Assembly: GCA_038245725.1 (NCBI GenBank)
Contig: JBBRSD010000005.1
Location: forward strand, 139,986-203,985
Source: JBBRSD01 sp038245725
GTDB lineage: Bacteria; Actinomycetota; Coriobacteriia; Anaerosomatales; JAAXUF01
Direction of reading: 5' to 3'
DNA length: 64,000 bases
The notes under the pieces are model-generated. The model was not told the DNA's origin, searched no databases, and saw only the letters and a program-made list of their open reading frames with translations. Positions 52,426 through 61,070 of the stretch are shown here, in pieces (within the stretch, counting starts at the first letter, position 1; each line of letters starts with the position of its first letter). A program made the translations under genes and the position numbers.

Positions 52426-54282
52426 ATGGGAGAAGCTGTAACCATCGCGGGACGCGTTCTCGACGCGCTCCTCTCGTCGGGGCACGTGACCGCCGAGCAG
52501 GTCGCGAGCGCTCGCGCGTCGTCGCCCTCTGAGGGCGCCGCCGGACGCGGGCTCGTTGAGCGTGGCCTCGTCACCGCCACGCAGCTGGAGCGCGTGCTCG
52601 AGGACGGGATGGGGATCCCGCGCGTCGACCTGACGAGCTACGCACCCGACGACGAAGCGCTTGCCCTCGTCCCGGCTGCGGTCGCTCGCTTCCGAGGCGT
52701 GCTCCCACTCTTCGAGATCGAGGGAATCCTCACCGTCGCGATAAGCGACCCCATCGACATCTTCACGCTCGACGAGCTGTCATTTGACCTGAGCCTCGAA
52801 GTGGAGCCGGTCCTGGCTGACGGCGTGGACGTCCACTCCGCGATTCGCCAGTACTACGGCGAAGGAACCGTCGTCGAGGTGACCGGCTCGGCGGATTTCA
52901 TCGCGGTACCCACCGCGCAAGACGAGATCGAGATCTCAGCCGGGGACTTCTTCGAGGTCGCCGATGAGGCCTCAGTAGCCCCTTCTGTTGCGCCAACCGC
53001 CGAGGAGGTCGGGACCGACGAGGTGTTCGAGGTCCCTGCTCAAGGCGTGCAAGAGATCATCGAAGCAGCGCCCGAAGGGCCGGTCACGATCGACCTCGAC
53101 GTGCTCGCAGTCGCAGACGAGCGAAAGGTCGCGGTACTGGTCGCCGACGTTCTCGACCAGGCGGTCGCCCGCGGCGCCAATCGCATCCATCTGTTGCCGT
53201 ACAAGAACGACTTCTTCCTCGTCTTTCGCATCAAAGGCCGGCTCGAGAAGATCGCGAGCGCTCCACTGTCCATGCAAGGCGCGCTCGTCGAGGGCTTCAA
53301 GAACTGGGCGAAGCTCGGCCACGTTCCTTCCGACGTCCCGGCGCTCGGTCGCGTCCACGCCGACATCGGCGGTCACTCACTCGTTGTGACCGTCTCGGCG
53401 GTGCCCACGGTTTCCGGCCAGAGGCTCGTGGCATCGCTGTCGCCATCCCGCCCCGAGCCGCGGACCCTGCTCGAACTGGGCATGACCGAGGCGGAGTCGC
53501 GCGCGCTTCAGGCGATGGTCGAGCGCGGCCGTGGAATGCTGCTTGTCGCAGCGCCCGTGGCCGGTGGCCGCTCGAGCACCTACTACGCGCTCCTTCACCA
53601 CGCCGCGGCATCGGGCAGGACCGTCTATTCGGTCGAGCGTTCCGTCGACTACGAGATCCCCGCGGTCGCGCAGGTGCTGGTGAGCCCGGGCTCGCCGGTG
53701 GGCGCGGCGTCGTACTTCGCGGCAGGCATCAAGCAGGACACCGACGTGCTTGCGATCGATTCGATGCAGACCGTCGAAGACGTGCACCTCGCCATCGAGG
53801 CGGCCGGCCTCGGAAAGCTCGTCATCGCCACGTTTGCCGGCGCCGACATCGCCAGTGCGGTGCGCCGCATGCTCGACCTCGGTGCCGAGCCGGTTTCGCT
53901 CGGCAGCGCGCTCACCCTCGCGGTCGGCCAACGCGTCGTACGCACGAACTGCCCGAACTGCTCGGCGGATGAGAAGTCAACCCTCACGGATCTGATTCCG
54001 AGTGCCGAGAAAGGTATGACGACCCGAAAAGGAACCGGCTGTCCGAACTGCGGCAAGAGCGGATTCTCGGGAGCCACCGGCATCTTCGAAGTCCTGCCGT
54101 TCACCGAGCCGGTCCGGGCCGAAGTCGCGCACGGCGGAACCGCCGAGCAGATCGAAGCGGCGGCGAGTACCGCGGGCATGCGTCCGATGGCGGTCTCCGG
54201 CCTCTCGAAGGTCAGAGACGGGATCGTCAGTGCCGAGGAACTGGACCGCGTCCTGAGATTCAGCGTGCGAGGCGACAGATGA
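52426..54282 (+). CDS. GspE/PilB-like protein with inactivated ATPase motifs
   Basis: A 618-residue protein with the plan of a type II secretion/type IV pilus ATPase: an MshEN-like N-terminal region (about 1-150, GRGLVERGLVTATQLERVL), a linker, and the ATPase fold from about 225. The Walker A site, normally GPTGSGKTTTLYA, reads APVAGGRSSTYYA (about 375-387), with Arg in place of the catalytic Lys. The Asp box (ERSVDYEI for EDPVEY), Walker B (VLAIDSMQT for VGEIRD) and His box (TFAGAD for TLHTND) are also changed. The zinc CPNC pair is kept (about 509-541). It is thus probably a pseudo-ATPase, perhaps a signalling or c-di-GMP-sensing subunit. It overlaps cheW by four bases. Confidence 0.85.
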   Translation: MGEAVTIAGRVLDALLSSGHVTAEQVASARASSPSEGAAGRGLVERGLVTATQLERVLEDGMGIPRVDLTSYAPDDEALALVPAAVARFRGVLPLFEIEGILTVAISDPIDIFTLDELSFDLSLEVEPVLADGVDVHSAIRQYYGEGTVVEVTGSADFIAVPTAQDEIEISAGDFFEVADEASVAPSVAPTAEEVGTDEVFEVPAQGVQEIIEAAPEGPVTIDLDVLAVADERKVAVLVADVLDQAVARGANRIHLLPYKNDFFLVFRIKGRLEKIASAPLSMQGALVEGFKNWAKLGHVPSDVPALGRVHADIGGHSLVVTVSAVPTVSGQRLVASLSPSRPEPRTLLELGMTEAESRALQAMVERGRGMLLVAAPVAGGRSSTYYALLHHAAASGRTVYSVERSVDYEIPAVAQVLVSPGSPVGAASYFAAGIKQDTDVLAIDSMQTVEDVHLAIEAAGLGKLVIATFAGADIASAVRRMLDLGAEPVSLGSALTLAVGQRVVRTNCPNCSADEKSTLTDLIPSAEKGMTTRKGTGCPNCGKSGFSGATGIFEVLPFTEPVRAEVAHGGTAEQIEAAASTAGMRPMAVSGLSKVRDGIVSAEELDRVLRFSVRGDR

Positions 54283-54797
54283 GCGAGCAAGAAGCAACCA
54301 GCACTGCCCCCAAAGGCGTCGAACTTCCGTGCGACGAGGTGGTGGGCACCGCGTCATGTTCCCTCGTTGAGCGAGCTGTCGCCTTCTTTCTCGGCGGCCA
54401 GCGCTACGCATTACCGCTCGATCGTGTGGATGAGATCCAGCAGATCGTCGCGTTCTCGGAAGTCCCCGAGGACTCATCGGCGGTCGTTGGCATGATCAAC
54501 ATGCGGGGCCGGGTCATCCCCGCGGTCGATATGCGCAGACTGGTCGGGCTCGAACGTGTGGAGTACACGCTCGAGACTCCGATGATCATCACCCAGACGC
54601 GGGGGCAGACCGTGGCGCTCATCGTGGACGAAGTGCAAGACGTCCTCGAGCTGCCGGGAGGCTGTCTGCAAGAGACGCCTCCGTTGCACGCGCTCGCGTC
54701 GAAGATGATCGGTGTGTGCCGTATGCCCGACGGGCTGATGAACCTGCTCGATATCGACTCGCTGCTCTCCGGCGACATGTTGCGTGGGGGCGAGTGA
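54279..54797 (+). CDS. CheW-like coupling protein 1
   Basis: A 172-residue CheW-domain protein that links receptors to CheA. It has the FFLGGQRYALPLDRVDEI opening, VGMINMRGRVIPAVDMRRL in the centre and VALIVDEVQDVLELP near residue 110. A 30-residue N-terminal extension precedes the domain. It overlaps the pseudo-ATPase gene (ATGA) and, at its end, the next gene. Two CheW genes in one operon are typical of pilus-type chemosensory systems. Confidence 0.9.
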   Translation: MSEQEATSTAPKGVELPCDEVVGTASCSLVERAVAFFLGGQRYALPLDRVDEIQQIVAFSEVPEDSSAVVGMINMRGRVIPAVDMRRLVGLERVEYTLETPMIITQTRGQTVALIVDEVQDVLELPGGCLQETPPLHALASKMIGVCRMPDGLMNLLDIDSLLSGDMLRGGE

Positions 54798-54799
54798 GC

Positions 54800-55348
54800 A
54801 TGACGTCGGATTCATCGCATCGGCCTCTCGCCGAGACCGACCAAGACGTCTTGGAGCGCCGCGCAGACTCCCTTGCGCGTGAGACCGAGACCGAACAAGT
54901 GACCGATCAGGTCTCGCTGCTGCTCTTCAGGATCGGCGATGAGTGGTACTGCGTGCGCGTCGCTGACGTGCGCGAGATCCTGCAGGAGTACGCGGTCACG
55001 CCGATCCCGTGCGTGCCCAACTTCATCCTCGGCGTGGTCAACGTTCGAGGCGAGATCATCTCGATCACCGACTCGGCACGCATCATGGGCATCGGCTCGG
55101 TCGAGACGACTGACGGAGTAGCTCCCTCGGCTATCGTGATCGAGAACGAGGAAGTCGTGTCCGCGCTCATCGTCGACGAGATCGGCGACATCTCAGTTCT
55201 GCCGAACGGTTCCATCGAACCGCCCATCAGCATCATCGATCGCGCGCAAGCAGAGTTCATCGCCGGTTCGGTCTATATCGGCGGCGCGATGGTAGGTCTT
55301 ATCAGCATCGAACGCGTGTTGGAGCCGGTCGTCGCCGGCCGGCACTAG
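54800..55348 (+). CDS. CheW-like coupling protein 2
   Basis: A 182-residue CheW-domain protein: LLLFRIGDEWYCVRVADVREI, ILGVVNVRGEIISITDSARI, and VVSALIVDEIGDISVLP. The N-terminal 40 residues are acidic and helical. I use ATG 54800, six bases after a GGGGGCGAG site; a GTG at 54794 that overlaps the previous stop is also possible. It may couple to a different receptor set from CheW 1, or act in the receptor-to-kinase link of the same system. Confidence 0.88.
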   Translation: MTSDSSHRPLAETDQDVLERRADSLARETETEQVTDQVSLLLFRIGDEWYCVRVADVREILQEYAVTPIPCVPNFILGVVNVRGEIISITDSARIMGIGSVETTDGVAPSAIVIENEEVVSALIVDEIGDISVLPNGSIEPPISIIDRAQAEFIAGSVYIGGAMVGLISIERVLEPVVAGRH

Positions 55349-55368
55349 GAAGACGGGGAGCACTGAGC

Positions 55369-56589
55369 ATGGACCTGTGGAAGAAGATCAACGGCAAGCT
55401 GTTGACCCGTTTCACGTTCTTGGCGATCGTGATGCTGGCGGTCTTCCTGCTGGCCCAGATCGCGGTCGTACTCCTGCTGTTCTCGGCTGATCTGGCCACC
55501 GAGCGCGTGCGATTCGGTCTCGAGATCGTCTTCGGTGTGTCGGTCGCGCTCGCGGCGCTCTGGGCGATTGCTTACTACGCCATTGCCCGTCGCTCGCTGG
55601 CCCCGCTCACGCTGGTCATCGACTCGGTGCGCGCGGCCTGTCAGGGCGAGATCGGCCACAAGGTCGAGGTCGGCACCTCAGACGACATCGGCGAGCTCGC
55701 GAACTCCTACAACCAGATGGTCGACCTCATCGTCTACCTCATCCGTCAGACGCAGGAGTCCTCCGATCGGCTCGCGGGCGCTTCGAACGACATTCTCTCA
55801 GCGACCGAGCAGCAGGCTTCCGGCTCGGCTGAGCAGGCGGCATCCATCAGCCAGACCACGGCCACGATGGAGGAACTCGCGAGCACGTATCGGCAGATCG
55901 CCGAGAACGCCGATCAGGTCGTCACGATGGCCGAGGCGTCGCTCGGCTCGGCGGAGTCCGGCCAGCAGGCGGTCAGCAACACGCTGTCGGCGATGGAGCA
56001 GATCAAGGTTCGCACGCAGGCGAGCGCGAACAAGATCCTTGCCCTCGGCGAGCGCAGCCAGCAGATCGGCCAGGTGCTCACGATCATCAACAGCATCGCC
56101 GATCAGACGAAGATCCTCGCGCTCAACGCCGCCATCGAGGCGGCCCGCGCGGGCGAGGCCGGCAAGGGCTTCTCGGTCGTGGCCATCGAGATCCGCAAGC
56201 TCGCCGAGTCGGTCGTGGAGTCCACGAGCGAGATCGGAAGCATCATGACCGAGATTCAGAGCTCCGCTAACGACCTCGTCATCTCGACAGAGCAAGAGCT
56301 CAAGCAGGTCCAGTCCGGCGTCGACCTCGCGCACACCACCGGCGAGAGCCTCGACCGCATCCTCGACCTCATCGAGCAGACGACGGTCGCCGCAAAGGAG
56401 ATCTCCGCGGCGACGCAGCAGCAGAAGAGCGCGACCGACCAGGTCGTCAAAGCGATGCGAGAAGTCGCCGCGGTGGCGCAGCAAACGGCCGCCGGTTCTC
56501 GGCAGGTCGCCTCGTCTGCGGAGCTGCTGTCAGGGATGGCGCAAGAGTCGAGCCAGGTAGGCTCGGCGTTCCAGATCGTCGATCGCTGA
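55369..56589 (+). CDS. Methyl-accepting chemotaxis protein without an external sensor domain
   Basis: A 406-residue receptor. Two hydrophobic helices (about residues 15-40 and 48-72) are joined by a loop of only about ten residues, so there is no periplasmic ligand domain. A HAMP-like region (about 72-125) and the long coiled-coil signalling domain follow. The hairpin tip is intact in SIADQTKILALNAAIEAARA, and methylation-type Glu/Gln pairs flank it. It may sense the membrane or partner proteins, as PilJ and FrzCD-type receptors do. It is 20 bases after cheW 2 and 32 before cheA. Confidence 0.92.
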   Translation: MDLWKKINGKLLTRFTFLAIVMLAVFLLAQIAVVLLLFSADLATERVRFGLEIVFGVSVALAALWAIAYYAIARRSLAPLTLVIDSVRAACQGEIGHKVEVGTSDDIGELANSYNQMVDLIVYLIRQTQESSDRLAGASNDILSATEQQASGSAEQAASISQTTATMEELASTYRQIAENADQVVTMAEASLGSAESGQQAVSNTLSAMEQIKVRTQASANKILALGERSQQIGQVLTIINSIADQTKILALNAAIEAARAGEAGKGFSVVAIEIRKLAESVVESTSEIGSIMTEIQSSANDLVISTEQELKQVQSGVDLAHTTGESLDRILDLIEQTTVAAKEISAATQQQKSATDQVVKAMREVAAVAQQTAAGSRQVASSAELLSGMAQESSQVGSAFQIVDR

Positions 56590-56621
56590 CCGCTCGGCCG
56601 AAGCGCGAGGAGTCCTGAACC

Positions 56622-59021
56622 ATGGTCGAGTTCGACCGCAGTGCATTCATAGGCAAGTTCCAGGAAGAGGCGCAGGATCTACTGCAGCGCCTCAACGAAG
56701 GCGTCATCACCCTCGAGGCCGACCCCGGCAATCGGGAACTCATCGACCAGATGATGCGCGACGCCCACACCATCAAGGGCAGTTCGCGCATGGTCGGGCT
56801 GATCGAGATATCCGACGTCGCGCACTGGCTCGAGAACATCATGGTGCGCGTCCGCGACAAGGAGATGGCCTACACGCCCGAGATGAGCGACTCGTTCTTC
56901 GAGGCGCTCGACGCGATCGTGTACCTCACCGACAACAGCGGCGTCAACGTGGATGACTTCCTCGACCTCGACAGCCTGAAGAAGCGCCTTGCCGACATCG
57001 CTGCGACCGGCCTTGAGGCCGAGCCCGCTCCCGCGACCGTCGCCGCCCCACCCGCTGCCGCGCCTGCTGAGAAGGCGAAGCCCACGAAGGGCGGCAAGAA
57101 GGCGGGCGAACCGGCTCCGGTCGAGGCCGCCCCCGCGCATCATCACAAGCCGGTCATGAGCGCCGAGGAAGACGGCGACGACCACGATGAGGACGAGCGC
57201 GAAGACGAGCGTGACGAGGACTCGGACGCGGAGTCTGGTCAGCCGAAGCGCGCCCAGCGCGATGACAAGCTCAAGGCCAAGGTCCAAGCGACGATTCGAA
57301 TCCGCACGAGCCAGGTCGACAATCTGCTCAACCTCATCAGCGAGGTCGTCATCTCGCAGATCAAGTCCGAGCAGCGGGTCACGGACGTCCGCGCGATCCA
57401 GGGCGAGGTCAACGAATCGTGGCAGGCGTGGTCGAGAATCAAGTCGACGTTCCAGGCGCTTGCGCGCGAGGACCTGCTCGACGCGATCAGCGACGATATC
57501 AACATCGTCGACTCGCTGCTTTCAGATAGCCGGCGTGCGCTTCTCGAATACCTGAAGGACTACTCCGAGGATGTGTCTCGTACGTCGGTCGTCATCAACG
57601 ACCTGCAGGAGCAGGGCATGCGGCTGCGCATGCTTCCGGCCAACACTATCTTCCAGGCGTTCCCTCGCGCGGTCCGCGATCTCGCCAAGCAGTTCCGCAA
57701 GGACATCGACCTGATCATCGAAGGCGGGGACACGGAACTCGACAAGAAGGTCCTCGAGGAGATCAACGACCCGCTCGTGCACATCATGCGAAACGCGGTC
57801 GATCACGGAATCGAGGATCCCGACGCCCGCATGGCGCTCGGTAAGCCCGCACAGGGGACGGTTCACCTGGGCGCCCGGCAGGAAGGCGACCGCATCGTCA
57901 TCGAGATCAGCGACGACGGCGCCGGTATCGACCCTGAGAAGGTACGCCAGAGCGCTGTTCGCAAGGGCTACATATCCGCCGCCGAGGCGAAGTCGATGTC
58001 CGACCGCGAGGCGCAGTACATGATCTTCGAGGCCGGCTTCTCGACAGCGGCCATCATCACTGAGATCTCGGGACGCGGCGTCGGAATGGACGTCGTGCGC
58101 GAGTTCGTCGTCGAGAAACTGAAGGGCTCCCTCGATCTCGACTCAAAGCCGGGTCACGGCACCACGTTCAAGCTCACCATTCCACTCACTCTCGCCATCA
58201 TTCGCGCGCTGATGCTCAAGGTGGGCGGCCAGGTCTATGCGCTGCCCACTGCGTCGATTGAGGAGACGTTGCGCGTCGATCCCAGCGAGATCATCAAGGT
58301 CGAGGGCCGAGAGGTCATCCGCCGCCAGCGCAGGACGATCCCGCTCGTACGGCTTTCCGAGATCCTCGGCGTGCTGCCTGATCCCGGCCAGTCGAAGAAG
58401 GTGCCCATCGCGACGATCGGATACTCCGGGCACCGGATGGGCTTCATCGTCGACGCTTTCGTGGGCGAGCAGCAGATCGTAATCAAGCCGCTGGGCAGGC
58501 ACCTGCGCAAGGTCGACAACGTCGCCGGCGTCACCATCCTGGGTGCCGGAGAGGTCGTTCCGATCCTCAACGTGCCAGACCTGATGGCCAACGCCCGCAC
58601 GAGGTCGGGGCAGCGCGTCGGTCTGCAGCAAGTGCGCGTTGAGCGGCAGGGCCCGCGCAAGATCCTGATCTGCGAAGACTCCTTCACCACTCGCGAACTC
58701 GAGCGGTCGATCTTCGAGGCCGCAGGCTACGAGGTCGAGACGGCGATGGATGGTGCGGCAGGCCTCGCAAAGCTCAAAGACGGGCTCGCGGTCGATGCCG
58801 TAGTCACCGACGTCCAGATGCCGAACATGACCGGATTCGAGCTCACCCGTGCCATCAAGGCTGATGCCACGCTCAAGGAGATCCCGGTCATCATCGTCAC
58901 CTCGCTCGAGCGAGAAGAAGAGAAGGCCGAAGGTATCGAGGCGGGCGCCGATGCCTACATCACGAAGTCGGTCTTTAACCAGGACACGCTGCTCGATACC
59001 GTCGAGCGTCTGATCCGCTAA
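56622..59021 (+). CDS. cheA: Hybrid chemotaxis histidine kinase CheA with a C-terminal receiver
   Basis: A 799-residue kinase. Hpt domain with phosphoacceptor His49 in RDAHTIKGSSRMVGL; an Ala/Pro linker and a very acidic stretch (about 170-205, with EDERDEDSDAE); dimerisation and ATPase domains with HIMRNAVDHGIEDPDAR (N box) and GRGVGMDVVREFV; a CheW-like domain (about 520-650); and a receiver domain (about 675-799) with VTDVQMPNMTGFE. Receptors and CheW control its autophosphorylation, and phosphate goes to response regulators. Hybrid CheA-REC kinases are typical of Pil-Chp, Pix and Frz systems. cheB follows after 15 bases. Confidence 0.95.
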   Translation: MVEFDRSAFIGKFQEEAQDLLQRLNEGVITLEADPGNRELIDQMMRDAHTIKGSSRMVGLIEISDVAHWLENIMVRVRDKEMAYTPEMSDSFFEALDAIVYLTDNSGVNVDDFLDLDSLKKRLADIAATGLEAEPAPATVAAPPAAAPAEKAKPTKGGKKAGEPAPVEAAPAHHHKPVMSAEEDGDDHDEDEREDERDEDSDAESGQPKRAQRDDKLKAKVQATIRIRTSQVDNLLNLISEVVISQIKSEQRVTDVRAIQGEVNESWQAWSRIKSTFQALAREDLLDAISDDINIVDSLLSDSRRALLEYLKDYSEDVSRTSVVINDLQEQGMRLRMLPANTIFQAFPRAVRDLAKQFRKDIDLIIEGGDTELDKKVLEEINDPLVHIMRNAVDHGIEDPDARMALGKPAQGTVHLGARQEGDRIVIEISDDGAGIDPEKVRQSAVRKGYISAAEAKSMSDREAQYMIFEAGFSTAAIITEISGRGVGMDVVREFVVEKLKGSLDLDSKPGHGTTFKLTIPLTLAIIRALMLKVGGQVYALPTASIEETLRVDPSEIIKVEGREVIRRQRRTIPLVRLSEILGVLPDPGQSKKVPIATIGYSGHRMGFIVDAFVGEQQIVIKPLGRHLRKVDNVAGVTILGAGEVVPILNVPDLMANARTRSGQRVGLQQVRVERQGPRKILICEDSFTTRELERSIFEAAGYEVETAMDGAAGLAKLKDGLAVDAVVTDVQMPNMTGFELTRAIKADATLKEIPVIIVTSLEREEEKAEGIEAGADAYITKSVFNQDTLLDTVERLIR

Positions 59022-59036
59022 CACGAATCGAGCGAG

Positions 59037-60083
59037 ATGAGTCCCAGCAAGAAGCACATCCGCGTGATCATCGCGGACGATTCGCTCGTCGCCAGAGAGA
59101 TGCTGGCGACGATTCTGACCTCTGACCCCGATATCGAGGTCGTGGGACAGGCAGCAGATGGCGAAGAGGCAGTCGCGATGGTCGCCCGGTTGCGGCCCGA
59201 CCTCATCACCATGGACATCCACATGCCGAAGCTCGACGGCCTTCGTGCCACCGAGAGGATCATGGCGTACACGCCCACACCTATCCTGGTGGTGTCGTCG
59301 TCGGTGCGCGGCCAGGGCGTGGGCAGCGCCTTCGACGCGCTGGCGCTTGGTGCACTCGAAGTCATCAAGAAGCCGGAACCCAGGGACTGGGCCGACCTCG
59401 AGCGCATCGGTCGCGAGGTCATCCGCAAGGTCAAAGTCCTCTCCAACATTCATGTCATCACCCACATCCGCGGTCGGCACGAGAGGCACGATGGGCCGGT
59501 CCTGCACGCCGGCGGCGTCGCCGGAGGGCGCAGTATCGTCGCGATCGGCTCCTCCACCGGAGGTCCCACGGCATTGCTGGCGGTCCTCGGCAGGCTGCCC
59601 AAGGACCTGAAGGTGCCGGTCTTGATCGCGCAGCACATCGCGGACGGTTTCGTCCCCGGTCTCGTCAACTGGCTCAACGCCGGATGCGCGCTTGAAGTGG
59701 TCGTCGCCGAGGATGGCGTCACGCCCAAGGCTGGCAAGGCCTACTTCGCGACCACGGGGTCGAACATGGTGCTCGATGGCGGAGCAATCGCCTTTCGGGA
59801 GCCGCTGAGAGGCCAGCTCTACATCCCCAGCGCCGACACGCTGTTCGAGTCGGTCGCACGCTCCTTTGGCAAGCGCTCCATCGGGGTCCTCCTGACCGGG
59901 ATGGGCGCCGACGGCGCACAGGGAATGCGGCAGCTTCACGATCTGGGCGCGATAACGATCGCGCAAGACGAGGCGAGCAGCACCGTGTTCGGTATGCCGA
60001 AGGCCGCCATCGATCTCGGCGCCGTCGACCACATCCTCACCGTCAACGACATCGCCGAGGCAATCGTCGAAGCCGTCGGATAG
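59037..60083 (+). CDS. cheB: Protein-glutamate methylesterase CheB
   Basis: Removes methyl groups from the receptor, the counterpart of CheR. 348 residues: receiver domain (about 1-120) with IIADDSLVAREML and LITMDIHMPKLDG, and a methylesterase domain with catalytic Ser in AIGSSTGGPTALLAVL, His in LIAQHIADGFVPGL and Asp in VLLTGMGADGAQGM. Phosphorylation of the receiver by CheA activates it. It is the last gene of the operon; the murI promoter follows within 52 bases. Confidence 0.95.
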   Translation: MSPSKKHIRVIIADDSLVAREMLATILTSDPDIEVVGQAADGEEAVAMVARLRPDLITMDIHMPKLDGLRATERIMAYTPTPILVVSSSVRGQGVGSAFDALALGALEVIKKPEPRDWADLERIGREVIRKVKVLSNIHVITHIRGRHERHDGPVLHAGGVAGGRSIVAIGSSTGGPTALLAVLGRLPKDLKVPVLIAQHIADGFVPGLVNWLNAGCALEVVVAEDGVTPKAGKAYFATTGSNMVLDGGAIAFREPLRGQLYIPSADTLFESVARSFGKRSIGVLLTGMGADGAQGMRQLHDLGAITIAQDEASSTVFGMPKAAIDLGAVDHILTVNDIAEAIVEAVG

Positions 60084-60134
60084 CCTGCACCCCGCAACCC
60101 ACCGCCGCCCCGCAGAAGCCGCATGCCGAAAGGC

Positions 60135-60140
60135 TATACT
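60135..60140 (+). promoter_or_regulatory. -10 box placing the murI transcript start at its ATG
   Basis: TATACT ends six bases before ATG 60147, so the expected transcription start coincides with the start codon. This predicts a leaderless message. No -35 box is clear and no Shine-Dalgarno precedes the ATG. Confidence 0.5.
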
Positions 60141-60146
60141 GGCCTC

Positions 60147-61070
60147 ATGGAACGCATGCCCATAGGCGTCTTCGATTCGGGCCTCGGCGGGCTGACGGTT
60201 GCACGCGAGATCGCGCGCCTGTTGCCCGACGAATCTCTCCTCTACCTGGGCGACACCGCCCGCTGTCCCTATGGGCCGCGAGACCTCTCTGAGGTGCGCC
60301 GGTTCGTGCTCGAGATCGGTAGCTGGCTTGAGGGTCGCGAGGTCAAGCTCATCGTCGTCGCCTGCAACACCGCCACGGCCGCGGGCCTCGCTCTCGCTCA
60401 GCGCGCGTTCTCGGTGCCGGTCATCGGAGTGGTCGAGCCTGGCGCGCGCGCGGCGGTGCACGCGACCCGCAATCGCCGGGTCGGCGTGATTGGCACCGCG
60501 GGCACCATCGAGTCCGGCGCGTACTCGCGTGCGGTGCGTGCGCTCGATGCCGGCGTGACAGTCTTCTCGGCGACGACACCTCGCTTCGTCGAGATCGTCG
60601 AGGACGGACTGAGGCGCGACACCGGCGCGTTCGAAGACATGCTCGCGGACTCCGCCGACGTCTTCATCCGACCCACCTTCTACGAGATCGCGCGCGACTA
60701 CCTCGACCCGCTCAAACGCAGCGGCATCGACACGCTCGTGCTCGGCTGCACGCACTACCCGCTGCTTTCCGCCTCGATCCAGCAGGTGGTGGGCGCGCGT
60801 GTCCAGCTCATCTCCTCGGCCGAGGAGACCGCCCGCGAGGTCGCCGAGACGCTCCAGCGGCGCGACCAGCTCGCACCCGTTGGCGCCGACCCGCGGCGCA
60901 CCTTCGTCACGACAAGCGATGCCGATGAGTTCGCTCGCCTCGGCGCGCGGGTCTTCGGCGCACCGCTCGGCGACGTCGAGACGCTGCCGCTCGAGGAGCT
61001 TGCTGCGCTCTCAGCGGACATGCGTGCGCTCGCCGACGAACCCGCCGACAAGGAGGCGTCGTGCGTCTGA
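60147..61070 (+). CDS. murI: Glutamate racemase
   Basis: Makes D-glutamate for peptidoglycan. 307 residues. Catalytic Cys pair: Cys in VVACNTATAAGL near residue 75 and in VLGCTHYPLL near 192. The opening IGVFDSGLGGLTVARE and LGDTARCPYGPRD are typical. I start at ATG 60147; ATG 60159 is an alternative and a start at 60123 lies upstream of the -10 box. A C-terminal extension of about 40 residues is longer than in most racemases. The next gene overlaps by ten bases, and murI-rph-rdgB is a known cluster in Gram-positives. Confidence 0.92.
   Translation: MERMPIGVFDSGLGGLTVAREIARLLPDESLLYLGDTARCPYGPRDLSEVRRFVLEIGSWLEGREVKLIVVACNTATAAGLALAQRAFSVPVIGVVEPGARAAVHATRNRRVGVIGTAGTIESGAYSRAVRALDAGVTVFSATTPRFVEIVEDGLRRDTGAFEDMLADSADVFIRPTFYEIARDYLDPLKRSGIDTLVLGCTHYPLLSASIQQVVGARVQLISSAEETAREVAETLQRRDQLAPVGADPRRTFVTTSDADEFARLGARVFGAPLGDVETLPLEELAALSADMRALADEPADKEASCV

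Noticed and set aside
58143..60755. Long minus-strand frame of 870 codons opposite cheA, cheB and murI
   Set aside because: It is a high-GC shadow of real genes with catalytic motifs on the plus strand, has no recognisable domain and no ribosome site.
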